Source: Cycas panzhihuaensis (Eukaryota; Cycadophyta). From it: a stretch of DNA of 64,000 bases. The stretch is from NCBI GenBank assembly GCA_023213395.1, contig CM041465.1, positions 141,739,741 to 141,803,740 on the forward strand, in the 5' to 3' direction. The translations under genes and the position numbers were made by a program. Below the pieces are notes generated by a model, which was given only the letters and a program-made list of their open reading frames with translations, made no database searches and was not told where the DNA came from. Shown in pieces: positions 1 through 11,170 of the stretch. Position 1 is the first letter of the stretch. Every line of letters begins with the position of its first letter.

Positions 1-134
1 TCAACTAAAGCAAAGTACAAGGCTATAGTTGTAGCTCCTACTAAAGCCATTTGGCCATGATAGATTATGCAAGACAAGAAACTGCCCCAATTAGAACCAA
101 CTATTTTGTACCATGATAATCAGAGTACATTGAA
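1..134 (+). pseudogene. Copia RNase H fragment (left copy)
   Basis: Reading the plus strand gives the RNase H core of a Copia polyprotein: the S-T-x-A-x-Y-K motif near base 5 and the D-N-Q-S motif near 118-129. In-frame stops lie between them. The reading is cut at base 134 by the start of an LTR (TGTAGCA), so this looks like the target gene into which the LTR element inserted. The same junction exists in mirror image at 3994. Confidence 0.75.
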
Positions 135-598
135 TGTAGCATTCCCCAATAAAAGGAAGTCTATTATTAGGAGGATTAAAGAAAGAATCATTTAATATAT
201 TTCATTATGAAGTCAGTTTTTTAGAGAGAGAGTTATTTAAGAGAGAGAAATAAAGGCTATAAATAGGAAAGCCTTGATCATTTGTAAACAAATCTTTGAG
301 AATTTATTATTACTTGGGATAATGGCCTCACACCATGAGGGCCTTATGCCTATTTGGAGGACTACTCTTGCCTCGAAGAGGGTTACTTCACTACTAGACA
401 TTGTATTAGGTTCTATTGTTCTACTATTATTTATCACTTCAATTTCTATTGTTATTTTATCAATGCATGGATGTTATACTGCATGGATGGATGAACTATG
501 TCTGTTGAATGATATTTTATGAAGAATTTTTACTGTAAATGTATGCTATCTACTGAAAAATATAATCTGTCTCTTGTTTGAGGTTTGGGCCTGCTACA
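135..598 (+). mobile_element. LTR (464 bp), plus orientation
   Basis: Perfect 7-bp terminal inverted repeats TGTAGCA...TGCTACA bound the LTR. A TATA box (TATAAATA) lies at 258-265. The LTR is followed after 2 bp by a primer-binding site. An 82-codon open frame inside it (274-522) is shared with the mirror copy but is just LTR sequence. No internal domain follows: the sequence breaks at 649. Confidence 0.85.
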
Positions 599-600
599 AC

Positions 601-612
601 TGGTATTAGAGC
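601..612 (+). promoter_or_regulatory. Primer-binding site, initiator tRNA-Met type
   Basis: TGGTATTAGAGC differs at one base from the plant Copia consensus TGGTATCAGAGC. It sits 2 bp after the LTR end, the usual place for minus-strand priming. Confidence 0.8.
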
Positions 613-647
613 AAAGAGCATATTGCAAGGTAATCTATGGAAGGGGG

Positions 648-3600
648 AATGCTACAATTCCCCTCCCCTTAAACTAATACTTTGCCCTCAAAGTATTGGG
701 AATTTCTTGTAGCTTGGTTTGGTCCTGTTTTGACCTGAGTTTGCAACCACCACCTACTAAATCCTATCTGTCATAAAGATTAGGTTCAATTTTGTGCCTT
801 TTATGGAACTTTGCTAATAAGCATCTTGAATTCATTGATGCTTGTTCCTGGGGCCAGGTACATGTTGTATCTTGTCCTGTATTGAAGGGATCTTGGGACC
901 TATGAGGTGCGTCAGATGCCTTATCCTAATCTTGCTTTGTGTTTGCACATTTTATCCTTAGAAGGAATGGCTTATAGAATGATAGGTGATTAGAATACCG
1001 AGAATTTTTGTGGGGAATGTTATGATGGAATTTGGAAAGTTGGTAAAAGAATTGATCATAAGGATATTGAATTGGTGATTGTTTAGTGAAAAAAGAAATG
1101 GAAGAAGTGGGATTTTGAATGGTGATCAACCACAACTTTGAAGGTATAGAAAGAAATGATGAACTTTGGATTTTGACTTGGATGAGAATTTGTGCAATGT
1201 TTGTTTGACCACAAGAATTCATTAGGGAAAAAGATGGATGAGGGATTTTTTATAGACGTCTTTTATGAAAAAAGGACTTTAATAGGGGTTTAGGAATGGT
1301 ATTTAGAGAAAATGATAGATTAATGAAAAAAATAATATTGGTAGTATGGAGATGATGGGGGTTGGGACGGACCAAATGGGGTTTTGTAGGGGGTAATCAT
1401 TGTACTATGTGATGAAACCTGACAAAATGACAATGTATGGTTTAGAATAGCTTGATGAGGGAAATTTCTATGGGGGGAAAGTGTGTAAAGATGACATTAA
1501 ACTAGGGTTGTATAAGGGAATTGGGATTTTTCCTACGATGAAGTGGGAGTTAAGGGATTTTGTGTTTTGGTTGGCTATGGAAAGGGGAGAAAAAAGTGCC
1601 TCTACTACTACTAAGTTTGGAAATCAGAGGACAACAAAAGCTTCCGAACAAAATGTGCATGTGCAGCACAGGATTGAGAGCTACCTTGAGTACCTTATTA
1701 GGTTTGCATGTGGCTCACTAAGTTTCTTCTTCAGATTCTTTTACATCCACTAGTTGTTCTCTCTCTTGCTCTTCCACATTTTCGTGTTGCTCTTGTGGAA
1801 CTTCTCCTTAGATATCTTCCTTGGTCTTAACTTGCCTTTCGCCAAATTCTTCTACTAGGTGATTAATTGTGCCTAGTGTGTGTCTTTTGCATAGTTATGT
1901 TGTTCGCTCTAAACTAGTTCTTGTTCATATTCCTATAAGGTCTCAGTGATCTCCTATATATTCGCTTGTTCTTCTTTTGCATTTGTCCCTTTGACTAGTT
2001 GCTTTGATACCTTGGTATCCTCACCCTACTCATGGGTTTGTGGGTGTCAAAGTATTCCCTCTGCTTGAATTTTACCTTGTTTCTATTGCTTGAAAGCTCC
2101 AATACATGCATATTGAAACCGACACCAATGGGAGAATATGAATACTTCTTTAGTCCAATTAATGAACCAATCATGAGCTCTTCCTTCTAGTAAACATTCT
2201 TAAATTGGTCCATACTCTTTGAATTTTGTATCAAACATGAATTCATGATTGATCTCGATCATTTCTAGCCATTTTCTTAGGTCATCATATTCCTCCAAAT
2301 TAAAAAAATCTGTCTTCAGTTTTTTTCTTTGTCAATAAAGGCTACAATTCAATGATTAAAATCTATATCGTGTGATGGTCAAGACTATCACATATGACCA
2401 CTTGAATCGATCATCTCTAAACTGAGATTCCAATAGTTAAAATGGCACAGAGATCTGGTACTTGTAGCCCAAGTTATGGATGAAAACATCTAGGTACCTT
2501 GTTTGAAAAGTCAACTTAAAAAAAAAAGGAATTTTATTAGCCCCTTGTAGGGCTTAGCCCGTAGTCACCTAGGGTTAGTATGTGACCACCTGATAACAAA
2601 AAGGTTGCGAACTCTAATGACTTTTCCAATGTAACTAAATGTGATAAAACTTTAAGAAAATAAAATTTTGTTCAAACTTTCAACATCACTATTTTTTTTT
2701 CTCTGCTCGATGCTTGTGTCACTAGGACAAGCATCCTCTCAAAAGTTTATCTTCTGTGGCACTATATCCTGGACTTCTCAAATGTTCGTCCTGTGCTTCC
2801 TCTATGACCTATAACTACATATCCCCTCTGTTCTCAAGAATCGCCCATCTGATACCCCTTATATCGATGCCCTAATGATGTACTTAATCTATAGTGTTTA
2901 CACCTTGAGTCTGGCAGTAATTTCATTCAACTCTCCCATTTTGTACAAGGGTATAGGTGCTCGATTATGATCTATGATGAGATAACCACACTCCCACATT
3001 GATTGTAGTCAACTAGATTAATCTCCTTGTAGTGTAATGCTCCTCATCTCGGTGATCTCACATGACCTCCTCCTCATCCTAGTGACCTCACATGAGCTCC
3101 TTGCTATCGTTGTGTATTGATCTTGGGTCAGATATCAACCCTAGATTGCTAGAATATTACAATCTCTCACTTATATCTAGATTCCTTCCTTCTTCAATCA
3201 ACACACTATGTGTCAGTCCACGAAAAAGATAGTCGAACAATATGAAATTGGAGGTAAGGTGACTTCTTTAGGTTGCAATGATCCTCGACAATAATAGACG
3301 AGCATGCCCTCAATGTGGATGCTTCATACAAATGCATTAGATGTCATTGTCAATGGTCAAAAATTTTAGGCAACACATTTCTAATTCACCCATGGTTCAA
3401 ATGGCCCACTTGTGCATAGATTAAAACCACTTCATTGAAATCGATAAGCTGCTAAATCTTCAAATGCCTGTTGAGATTTTCCCCCTTCCATAGATTACCT
3501 TGCAATATGCTCTTTGCTCTAATACCAGTTGTAGCAGGCCCAAACCTCAAACAAGAGACAGATTATATTTTTCAGTAGATAGCATACATTTATAGTAAAA

Positions 3601-3993
3601 ATTCTTCATAAAATATCATTCAACAGACATAGTTCATCCATCCACGCAGTATAACATCCATGCATTGATAAAATAACAATAGAAATTGAAATGATAAATA
3701 ATAGTAGAACAATAGAACCTAATACAATATCTAGTAGTGAAGTAACCCTCTTCGAGGCAAGAGTTGTCCTCCAAATAGGCATAAGGCCCTCATGGTGTGA
3801 GGCCATTATCCCAAGTAATAATAAATTCTCAAAGATTTGTTTACAAATGATCAAGGCTTTCCTATTTATAGCCTTTATTTCTCTCTCTTAAATAACTCTC
3901 TCTCTAAAAAACTGACTTCATAATGAAATATATTAAATGATTCTTTCTTTAATCCTCTTAATAATAAACTTCCTTTCATTGGGGAATGCTACA
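648..3993 (-). mobile_element. Minus-strand LTR element, truncated in its 3' LTR
   Basis: Read on the minus strand the order is: 5' LTR (3993-3530), primer-binding site, 2.85-kb interior, a purine tract (about 662-676), then only the first 13 bp of a 3' LTR (TGTAGCATTCCCC) before the sequence jumps into the inverted left arm. The interior is too short for gag-pol and shows no reverse transcriptase. A stretch around 1740-2340 on the minus strand reads as interrupted protein-like sequence vaguely similar to a retrotransposon gag. The last 200 bp before the purine tract could be an eroded Gypsy pol end. It is therefore a non-autonomous or heavily deleted element. Confidence 0.6.
3530..3993 (-). 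mobile_element. 5' LTR (464 bp), minus orientation, with PBS
   Basis: Mirror copy of the LTR at 135-598, bounded by the same TGTAGCA/TGCTACA repeats. Its primer-binding site is at 3516-3527 on the minus strand. The TATA box is conserved. Flanking it upstream (3994 onward) is Copia RNase H sequence, the insertion target. Confidence 0.85.
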
Positions 3994-4390
3994 TTCAATG
4001 TACTTTGATTATCATGGTACAAAATAGTTGGTTCTAATTGGGGCAGTTTCATGTCTTGCATAATCTATCATGGCCAAATGGCTTCAGTAGTAGCTACAAC
4101 TATAGCCTTGTACTTTGCTTTAGTTGAGGACAAAGCAACATTTGATTGTTTTTTATTGCCCCAAGTAATGGTAGTTGAACCCAAACTAAAATAGTATCTA
4201 AAAATTGACCTTTTGTTATCTGCACATTCGACCCAATCAGAATCTATTAATCATATTAACTTGAAATTATCATTATGCTTGAATTCAAGCCCATATTGAA
4301 TTGTTCCCTTCAAGTATTTGAGGATCCTCTTTGCAGCTTTCTAGTGGCTTTGTTTTGGCATTGCTATAAACCTAGACACCATTCCTATAA
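3994..4390 (-). pseudogene. Copia RT end/RNase H fragment
   Basis: On the minus strand this reads from the end of the Copia reverse transcriptase region (MVSRF, then H-x-K-A-A-K-R-I-L-K-Y-L-K-G) through the RNase H motifs D-S-D-W, the 'SST' motif and DNQS. One or two in-frame stops are present. It ends at 3994, where the LTR begins, and at about 4390 it abuts the LTR remnant of another element. It is the same Copia stub as 1-134 but longer. Confidence 0.8.
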
Positions 4391-4580
4391 GAAACCTTCA
4401 ATAAATGAAGATGGAATTCATTGATTATGTGAGAAAGGCTCTCTCCATATATATATACATCAGTTGTTTATAACCATTAAGTGTAGATGTGCCACTTGTC
4501 TAACACTTATCTTTATTAATAGAAGATGGGTTTTACACATGACCCTCATAATATCCTAGATAAAACATTACTCTCTAACA
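4391..4580 (-). mobile_element. Partial Copia LTR
   Basis: On the minus strand it starts TGTTAGAGAGTAATG directly after a purine-rich stretch that follows a Copia pol end, so it is the first ~190 bp of a 3' LTR. A TATATATATAT stretch in the second half may be its promoter. The remainder is missing where the neighbouring fragment begins. Confidence 0.55.
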
Positions 4581-4584
4581 CCCT

Positions 4585-5136
4585 CTCTTAATGTTTTATC
4601 TATTTACACCACACCTACTTTTAAGAAATTGAAACTTCTCTTTGCTAAGAGGTTTTGTAAGAATTCTGCAAGTTGTTCATTTGTCATGCAATGTATTAGG
4701 TCTATCTCCTTGTCCTGTACTTTTTTCCATATGAAATGATGATGTACTTTAATATGCCTGGTTCATGCATGGAAGATTGGATTCTTGGTCAATTTTATTG
4801 CACTCTGGTTGTCATAGAAAAGTGTTGTTGATTATTGTTGTTGCTAATTTAAATCTATCAGTAGTTGTCTTAACCATACTGCTTCACAGGATGCGCTGAC
4901 TATAGAGTTATATTTTACTTTTGTAGAAGATAAGGCAATTGTTGGTTGTCGTTTGTTGCTCTAGGATACTACAACTAACCTAACGAAAAAATAATACCCA
5001 CTGGTTGACTTTCTTTATTCCTCATCTCCTACCCAGTCTGAATCACAGAACTCAATTAATTTACCTGTTTCATTTTTTGGATACGTAAGTTTTAAATTTG
5101 AAGTTCCTTTCAGATATCTGAGTATCCTCTTTTGAA
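4585..5136 (-). pseudogene. Copia RNase H/pol 3' end fragment
   Basis: The minus strand reads KRILRYLKG, D-S-D-W-V-G-D, a K-S-T-S-G-Y motif, the 'ALSST' motif, YDNQSAI, and then the terminal H-x-x-H-H-F-I block and LADIF-like end of a Copia polyprotein. There are at least three in-frame stops. It ends at the LTR remnant (4580) and is cut at its upstream side (5136) by the start of the next element at 5138. Confidence 0.8.
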
Positions 5137-5137
5137 G

Positions 5138-5598
5138 TGACCCTTGAGAGTCTGGCCAATCTCTATGCATTGTTGTGGTTGACTTCTAATGGTTACTTTG
5201 GGCACACCTCTCCCTGTCTTGGCCGACTTCATTATGTTCCAATTTGAGCACCTATAAATAGGGATTTTTGAGGTCATCCTCAATCATCAATTTGTGAAGT
5301 GTTCCTTCTTATTTTCAACCTTTAGGCAACTACAAATTTTTGGCCTTAGGGCTGCATTTCTGAGGAGGATCCCCACCTCGAAGGGCTCAGTGTTTATTAT
5401 AGGTTGTGTTGGTACTTATTGAACATCTATTTGTACTCTTTTGACATCAAATTCAACACTTGTAATTGGTTTATATATGGAACTATATGTTTATGTTGGT
5501 ACTTCTTATATATGAAATTGACAATTCTATTCTATTATCTATGAAATTTAGCTCTGTTCTATCCTACTTTTATCGTTTTTGGTAAAAGAACCGTTACA
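5138..5598 (+). mobile_element. LTR (about 461 bp) with PBS, plus orientation
   Basis: Starts TGACCC directly after the cut Copia reading and ends GTTACA. A TATA box (CTATAAATAG) is near 5251. A primer-binding site TGATATCAGAGC at 5601-5612 (one mismatch from the consensus) follows after 2 bp. The 5' end is less certain, because the termini are not good inverted repeats. Confidence 0.65.
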
Positions 5599-5629
5599 AG
5601 TGATATCAGAGCTTCGTTTCGAAGCGGGA

Positions 5630-6050
5630 TTTTAAGGAGATTTTTTGATCGGGGGGAAGCAAATTTTGACCCGCCCTCGCACCCTAGGAATTTTGGAAGG
5701 ATCCAAACAAAATTAAGATCTAGAAAGATTAGATCACCAAGCAAAATGCTAAGATCCCGAGAATTAGAGGAGCAAACAGAAGAGACCATGACAACAGTCA
5801 TGTAGGATCTCATACAACAGATCAAGAACCTTAATGTGAGGTTAGAAAAGCAAGAAATAACCCAACCTAAAATAGAACAAAATCAGGATTCATATTAAGA
5901 CGCAGACCAAGGGAACCAGGAAGGTAGGTTTAAAGAAGGATTCATTTTTCAGCGAAGGAACATAAGATCATAGGGAATCCTAACAAACACGAAGATGGCA
6001 CTGGAAAAATTTGATCCAAAGAAGGTGCAGGACATAAGACATTAAGGTGC
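5630..6050 (+). pseudogene. gag N-terminal fragment (probably Gypsy)
   Basis: Downstream of the primer-binding site the plus strand reads a charged, glutamate/glutamine-rich stretch (SRELEEQTEETM, then a coiled-coil-like run ending LEKQE) with a few stops. Such an N-terminal gag region is typical of Gypsy elements, but I see no decisive motif. At about 6050 it changes abruptly to Copia gag sequence, so the element is truncated. Confidence 0.45.
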
Positions 6051-6545
6051 CAAAGACGACGATACACTTGTTCGTCTTGCTATAAACAAATTACCAAAAC
6101 ATTTTAATTTTTTTCAAACTGCTAGACAATAAGCTAGCAATCCTCTTATAATTTTTAATCAGTTGACAAACCAATTGATAGAACATCAAATGATGTTAAT
6201 TCAAACAAGAATATTGAAAGATTTCTCTCAGGCTTTATTTTTCAAAACTAAGTCTCAAAATAAAAACAAACATCAAAACAACTTCAACAGTAATCTAAAC
6301 TTCCAAAAACTTCATAGAGGTTCACCTCCTAACTCTCAAAATAATATTAAGTATTCTGGTCCATCTAAATATCAGAATACTTCTAATCAATCTTTTTCAA
6401 ATTGAAACACTATTAATCCTTCTCAGAGCATTAGTTGTGCCTACTTCTATAAGAAATGCCACACTATTGACGTCTACAGAAGTAGAATAACTTCAAAAGC
6501 ATGGAAAGCTTCTAAGGGTTTGCAAACTCGACCATAATCCTAGCC
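6051..6545 (+). pseudogene. Copia gag, C-terminal part
   Basis: Begins abruptly inside gag. An asparagine/glutamine-rich linker precedes a zinc-knuckle relic near 6430-6480, whose second and last cysteines have become tyrosines or are displaced (C-A-Y-F-Y-K-K-C-H...Y). The gag N-terminus, leader and 5' LTR of this element are absent. The following protease is in the same polyprotein. Confidence 0.7.
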
Positions 6546-6579
6546 ACAAAATCAACCACAATCTCATAATCGTTCTCTA

Positions 6580-7985
6580 ATGGCAACAACTTCTACATTT
6601 ATTGCTACAACTAATCAACCACCACAATGGATCCTTGACTCTGGTGTGTCCCATCACATAACATGACACCAGTAAAATTTATCCACTTATCAATCTAAAA
6701 CTAACTCTAAAGAAGATATTTCTTTTGGAAGTGGAACCCAACTTAAAGTAAAAGGATCAGATGATGTTACTTTAAAAGATGGTTCAATAAAGGACATCTT
6801 CTATGTACTTGGGTTGTTATCAAACCTACTCTTTGTTTACCAAATCTGTTAGAAAAACCTTGTTGTCGAATTATGGAAAGATAAATTTATTATTAAAGAA
6901 CCCTTCAATAAATTCAGACGTATTTCCTTTGGACCTGTTGATCATAGTACATGTCTCTATAGTTTAACGAGTTTACAAAGTAATAAAACAAAGCCCTTTA
7001 GTGACTTTATAGCCAAATATGACCCAGTTAGTAAACTATGGCATGCACGATTTGGGCATACTAGTTATGGCAAACTTCAATACCTAAAAAGATATGACAT
7101 GGTTCATGGTCTTCCACCTTTAAATACTATTTATGGTGTTTGCGAAGCCTGTGTAACATATAAGCAACACATAGATCATTTTTCACATAAAACTCAATTC
7201 AGAGTGAAAGTTCTACTTAAGCTTGTTTACTCTGATATATGTGGACCATTTCATATAACCTCATATTCTGGCTCTCGTTATTTTGTCACGTTTATTGATA
7301 ATTATTCAAGAAAATGTTGGGTGTACACACTCAAGACACGTAGTCAAGTGTTTGATATTTTCATTGAATTTAAAACACTTGTTGAAAACTAATCAAACTT
7401 GAAAATTAAAATCTTCAGATCTGGTAATGCCGAAGAATACTTAAGTGGCAAATTTACTTCATTCTGTAAGAAGCACGGAATACAATTTTAGCATTATGTT
7501 GCCTACACTCCTTAGTAAAACGGTGTTGTTGAACACAAGAACCACACTCTTGTTGAGATAACTCGTTGCATGTTACATACAAATAATCTTGATCTAAAGT
7601 TATGGGTAGAGCAACTACCTACTCCAATTATCTTCTAAACCACTTACCTAATAAATGCTCACAAAACGTTACTTCAGAACAAAAGTGGTCTAGAAGAAAA
7701 CCCTCAATTAATCATCTACGAATGTTTGGAAGTATTACGTGGGTACACATTCCTAAAGAAAAACACAAGAAACTAGATCCAAAAAGTCAAAAATATATCT
7801 TCGTTGGATACAGCAAAGAAAGTAAAGCCTACAGACTTTTGGATCCAGTCACACATCAAATTTCAATTTTGCATGACGTAATATTTGATGAAGAAGGATC
7901 TTCTTCAACCTCTACTTATTTAGAACTTCTGGATGAAAATATGTTAACCAATACCTATTTGGTTGACCCCTCCAACAAATAAGTT
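6580..7985 (+). pseudogene. Copia protease and integrase, interrupted
   Basis: The protease active site WILDSG is intact near 6630, followed by the GAG-pre-integrase zinc finger (LWHARFGH near 7040; C-x2-C near 7140) and the integrase core. Asp residues lie in the DICGP and FIDNYSRK blocks, the second-Asp region is eroded (RSGNAEEY instead of a D-N-G-G-E form), and the TP-x-x-NG-V-V-E block has stops. The integrase C-terminus (FVGYS, then YRLLDP) reads openly to 7982. Several stops and at least one frameshift (about 7600) break it. Confidence 0.85.
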
Positions 7986-8199
7986 GACCTTAGAATTATA
8001 GAATCTTTATCTACATAAGTCTAGGAGTGGACTCTATCTAAACCAACTGGAACAGATTCTTCTTCTTAAGCTAGCTCCTCAACTCAACCTGTAACTACAG
8101 AAATAATTACTAATAAACAGTCCGTATGGTTAAAGAAAACACTTTCTGACACTCGATCTAATGTAGGTAATCCTTCAGATACTAGGCAAACATGTGCTC

Positions 8200-9425
8200 A
8201 AAAATTACATGCTAACTATGCTTTAATGGCGAAAATAATATACAATAATGATCTTAAAACCTTTAAACAAGCTAGCAATAATCTTATATGGTAGGAAGCT
8301 ATGTAAGTTGAATTTGATTCTTTAAACAAAAATTCAACTTGGGATCTTGTACCACTCCCACTAGGAAAAAATGTAGTTGATTATAAATGGGTTTCTAGAA
8401 CCAAATACAACTTAACAGGCGCAGTTGAAAAGCATAAAGGTCACATAGTCGCAAAAGGATTTTCTCAAATCGATGGTATAGATTATAATGAAACCTTTGC
8501 ACCTGTTGCAAAAATGAAGACGATTAAAATAATTATTGCTCTAACAACCAAATTTCGTTGGGAAATCCATTAAACGGATGTAAAGAACACTTTTTTGAAT
8601 GGTGATCTCAAAGAAGAGATCTGCATGACTCAACCACCTGGTTTTATTAATAATCATAATTTAGTTTGTAAACTAAAGAAATTAATCTATGGATAAAAAC
8701 AAGCTCATTGAGCTTGGTACACGAAAGTTGATGATTATCTAATTCAAATTGGATACACTAGATGTATTAGTGATCCAAATCTTTATTTCAAACATGAAAA
8801 TGAAAATATTACCATTTTAATCCTATATGTTGATGATATTATCACCACTGTATCATCAACTAACAGCATTTATCACCTAAAAACTACTTTAATAAATAAA
8901 TTTGAAATGACCAATCTAGGTCTCCTACATTATTTTCTTGGATTACAAATTTATCAACATGATTCAAAAATAACTATATCCCAACCAAAATATATTTTAG
9001 ACTTAATCAAATGGTTTAACATGGAAAATGCTAAACTAGTTTCTAATATATTAAAATCAAGAGTAAAACTATCTACTTATTGTTCCACACCCTTGTGTGA
9101 CCCAACTTTATATAGGCAACTTATTGGTAGCCTTATTTATTTAATTCATACCCACCCTGATATATCATATGTTGTTGCTTTTTGTTTACGTTATATGCAA
9201 AAACCATATGAATCACATTGGAAAACTATTAAGTGTATACTTCAATATCTTCAAAATACTATTTTTTATAGACTAACTTATCATTCTTATAGTAAACCTT
9301 TAACCTTAATAGGATATACTGATTCAGATTGGGCAGGCGATACAAATGATCATAAGTCTATATCAGGTTATGTATTTTTTCTATATTCTTCACCCATTAC
9401 TTGGTCTACAGTAAAAATGCACTAG
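8200..9425 (+). pseudogene. Copia reverse transcriptase and RNase H (first part)
   Basis: The conserved RT start (W..AM..E, then TWDLVPLP, YKWV, KARL-like and YNETFAPV) is followed by [10 protein letters not shown], the catalytic YVDDI at about 8826-8840, and the LLHYFLGLQI block. RNase H follows with DSDWAGD near 9320. From 8907 to 9425 the frame is open. Upstream it has five or more stops, mostly at former Trp or Gln codons. Confidence 0.9.
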
Positions 9426-9790
9426 CTTTATCAATGGCGAGTTCGAATATCGAGACTCGTTGAAATGAAGCAAAGAAACACTTTAGCTCAAATCTCTTTT
9501 AAATGAAATTGGTCTGTCTCCTAACTCTTCTATAGAACTTAAAGTTGATAATCAAGGTGCTATTGCTATTGCTACAAATCCAGTTGCACATTCTAGAACT
9601 AAACACATCTAATTGCATCAATATTTTATTCGTAATCTTATTACTGATAATATTATTCATTTGTCTTGTTGTCCTATAGATCTACAAGTTACTGATATAC
9701 TTATCAAGTCTTTGATTGATGCCAAGTTTCTAAACCTATGAGATTTGTTAAAGATAAAAGAAGTCTCCATCAGAGAGGGATCAACATGAT
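9426..9790 (+). pseudogene. Copia RNase H C-terminal part, frameshifted
   Basis: Continues the RNase H after a frameshift near 9425: VDNQGAIAIA, NPVAHSRTKHI, and a degenerate TDILIKSL end. A PPT (AAAGGGGGA, 9830-9838) and the 3' LTR follow. Confidence 0.8.
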
Positions 9791-9838
9791 GAAGACTTTC
9801 TTTTTCTATATTATATAAAAGCTAACAGTAAAGGGGGA

Positions 9839-10285
9839 TGTTAGGATTATTAATGTTAGTTTTATATTGTTGTTACTTTATGCTATCTTTATGTCACATG
9901 TGTAAATATAAATTTAAGTGATTTAAAGGTTTAATGTTAGAAAGTTTATGTTAATATTTATTCATTATGTGAAGGTCATTAAAATGCACAACTGCCCATT
10001 TCAATGAACCTTTCTTGCTACAAATAACCTCTCCTAGATTCTAGGAATTGGTTCCGAGAATCTAGGAGATTATCTAAAGCATGTTTCAAAGGTTGGTTTA
10101 TTGTATTTAGAGAGTATGCTTATTAAGGTCTCATATATAGTTTATGAAATTAATAAAATCTTATATTAGGATGGTGGTTTTTCTTCTCCATAAGGGGTTT
10201 TCCACCTGTCAAAAGTTGTATACGTATGCAATGTCTTATTTTACATGTGTTTATTAATCTTCTGGATCTTGTGGTATTATGCATG
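9839..10285 (+). mobile_element. 3' LTR of the 6-10 kb Copia element
   Basis: Starts TGTTAGGATTATT right after the polypurine tract. It contains the TTCTTCTCCATAAGGGGTTT motif at 10181-10200. The 3' boundary is set only by the start of the next Copia reading at about 10300, so the end is approximate. No matching 5' LTR is in the window. Confidence 0.65.
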
Positions 10286-10299
10286 ATACCCATTCTTTC

Positions 10300-10800
10300 A
10301 TAAAAAAGTTGATTCTCCTGTGATAAAAGGATTTACTAATGTTGACTAGGCTAGATGTCAAGATTCATGTCACTCTACTTTAGGGTATTATTTTAACCTA
10401 GACATAGTTATTGTTTCTTAGACTTATAAGAAACAACCAAATGTTTTTCTCTCATCCATTGAAGAAGAATACAAGATAGTTGTATATGTAGTGATAGAGG
10501 TGATTTGGCTTCATAAGATTCTTATAGAGTTTGGACTTTAATAGACTCAAGCAACTTTTCTATACTATGATAATTAGAGTGTACTAAAGATGGCTAAGAA
10601 CTTTATATTCCATGCATGCACTAAACATATCAAGGTCCATCATCATTTTATCCATGAACATGTACAAGATGAAGAAATTAATCTCATATACTAACCAACA
10701 TAGTATCAAGTTGTAGATATCTTCACTAAAGCACTTAGAAAATCAAAGTTTAAAATGTTTCGGCATGACCTCAATGTCAAACTCAATGAAGTTGTCATTA
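10300..10800 (+). pseudogene. Copia RNase H fragment
   Basis: Reads GFTNVD, a S-T-L-G-Y motif, KKQPNVFLSS, a YYDN-S motif, FHACTKHI, and ADIFTKAL-like VDIFTKAL, then the polyprotein end. Stops sit at former Trp/Gln positions. It abuts the LTR at 10809 through a purine tract (AAAGGAGGA). Confidence 0.85.
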
Positions 10801-10808
10801 AAGGAGGA

Positions 10809-11170
10809 TGCTAAAATATAATGACACTTTCATTATATACTTTATATAATCATGTTGCAACTTAATGTTGTATCTCTAGTTGAGGGTATCTTCATCCCTT
10901 TACTGCATAATGGGCTAATCACATTCACCCATTATATTGGCCAATCACATGAGAGCAGAAGTGACATCATACCCCTATAAATCAAGGTCATGTCCTCCCA
11001 TCATATATTATTTTATTGGTAAGAGTTGAAACTCGATCAAAATAATATTGCAAGTGTCAACCAACTTGACCCTCATGTTATGTCCATTTAACATGTGCAT
11101 AATACCTTGATTGTGTTATGTTTATCTTGCATACAAGATAATATTTTTATCCCATTGTTGTTTTTAGACA
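10809..11170 (+). mobile_element. 3' LTR of the preceding Copia fragment
   Basis: Starts TGCTAAAATATAATG after the purine tract and probably ends TTTTAGACA at 11170 (imperfect inverted repeats). A TATA box (CTATAAATC) is near 10972. No primer-binding site follows, as expected of a 3' LTR. Confidence 0.6.

Larger units (their letters stand above)
1..649 (+). repeat. Left arm of 649-bp inverted duplication
   Basis: This arm pairs with 3479-4127 in inverted orientation. Counting base by base gives 12 substitutions and no indels (about 98% identity). It contains, in order, a Copia RNase H stub, a complete 464-bp LTR, a primer-binding site and about 37 bp of leader. It starts at the window edge, so the true arm may be longer. 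The inner end is sharp: identity stops at 649/3479. Confidence 0.95.

Noticed and set aside
274-522. 82-codon open frame conserved in both inverted-repeat arms
   Set aside because: It lies wholly within the LTR, and the identity is explained by the 98% identical duplication. No motif.
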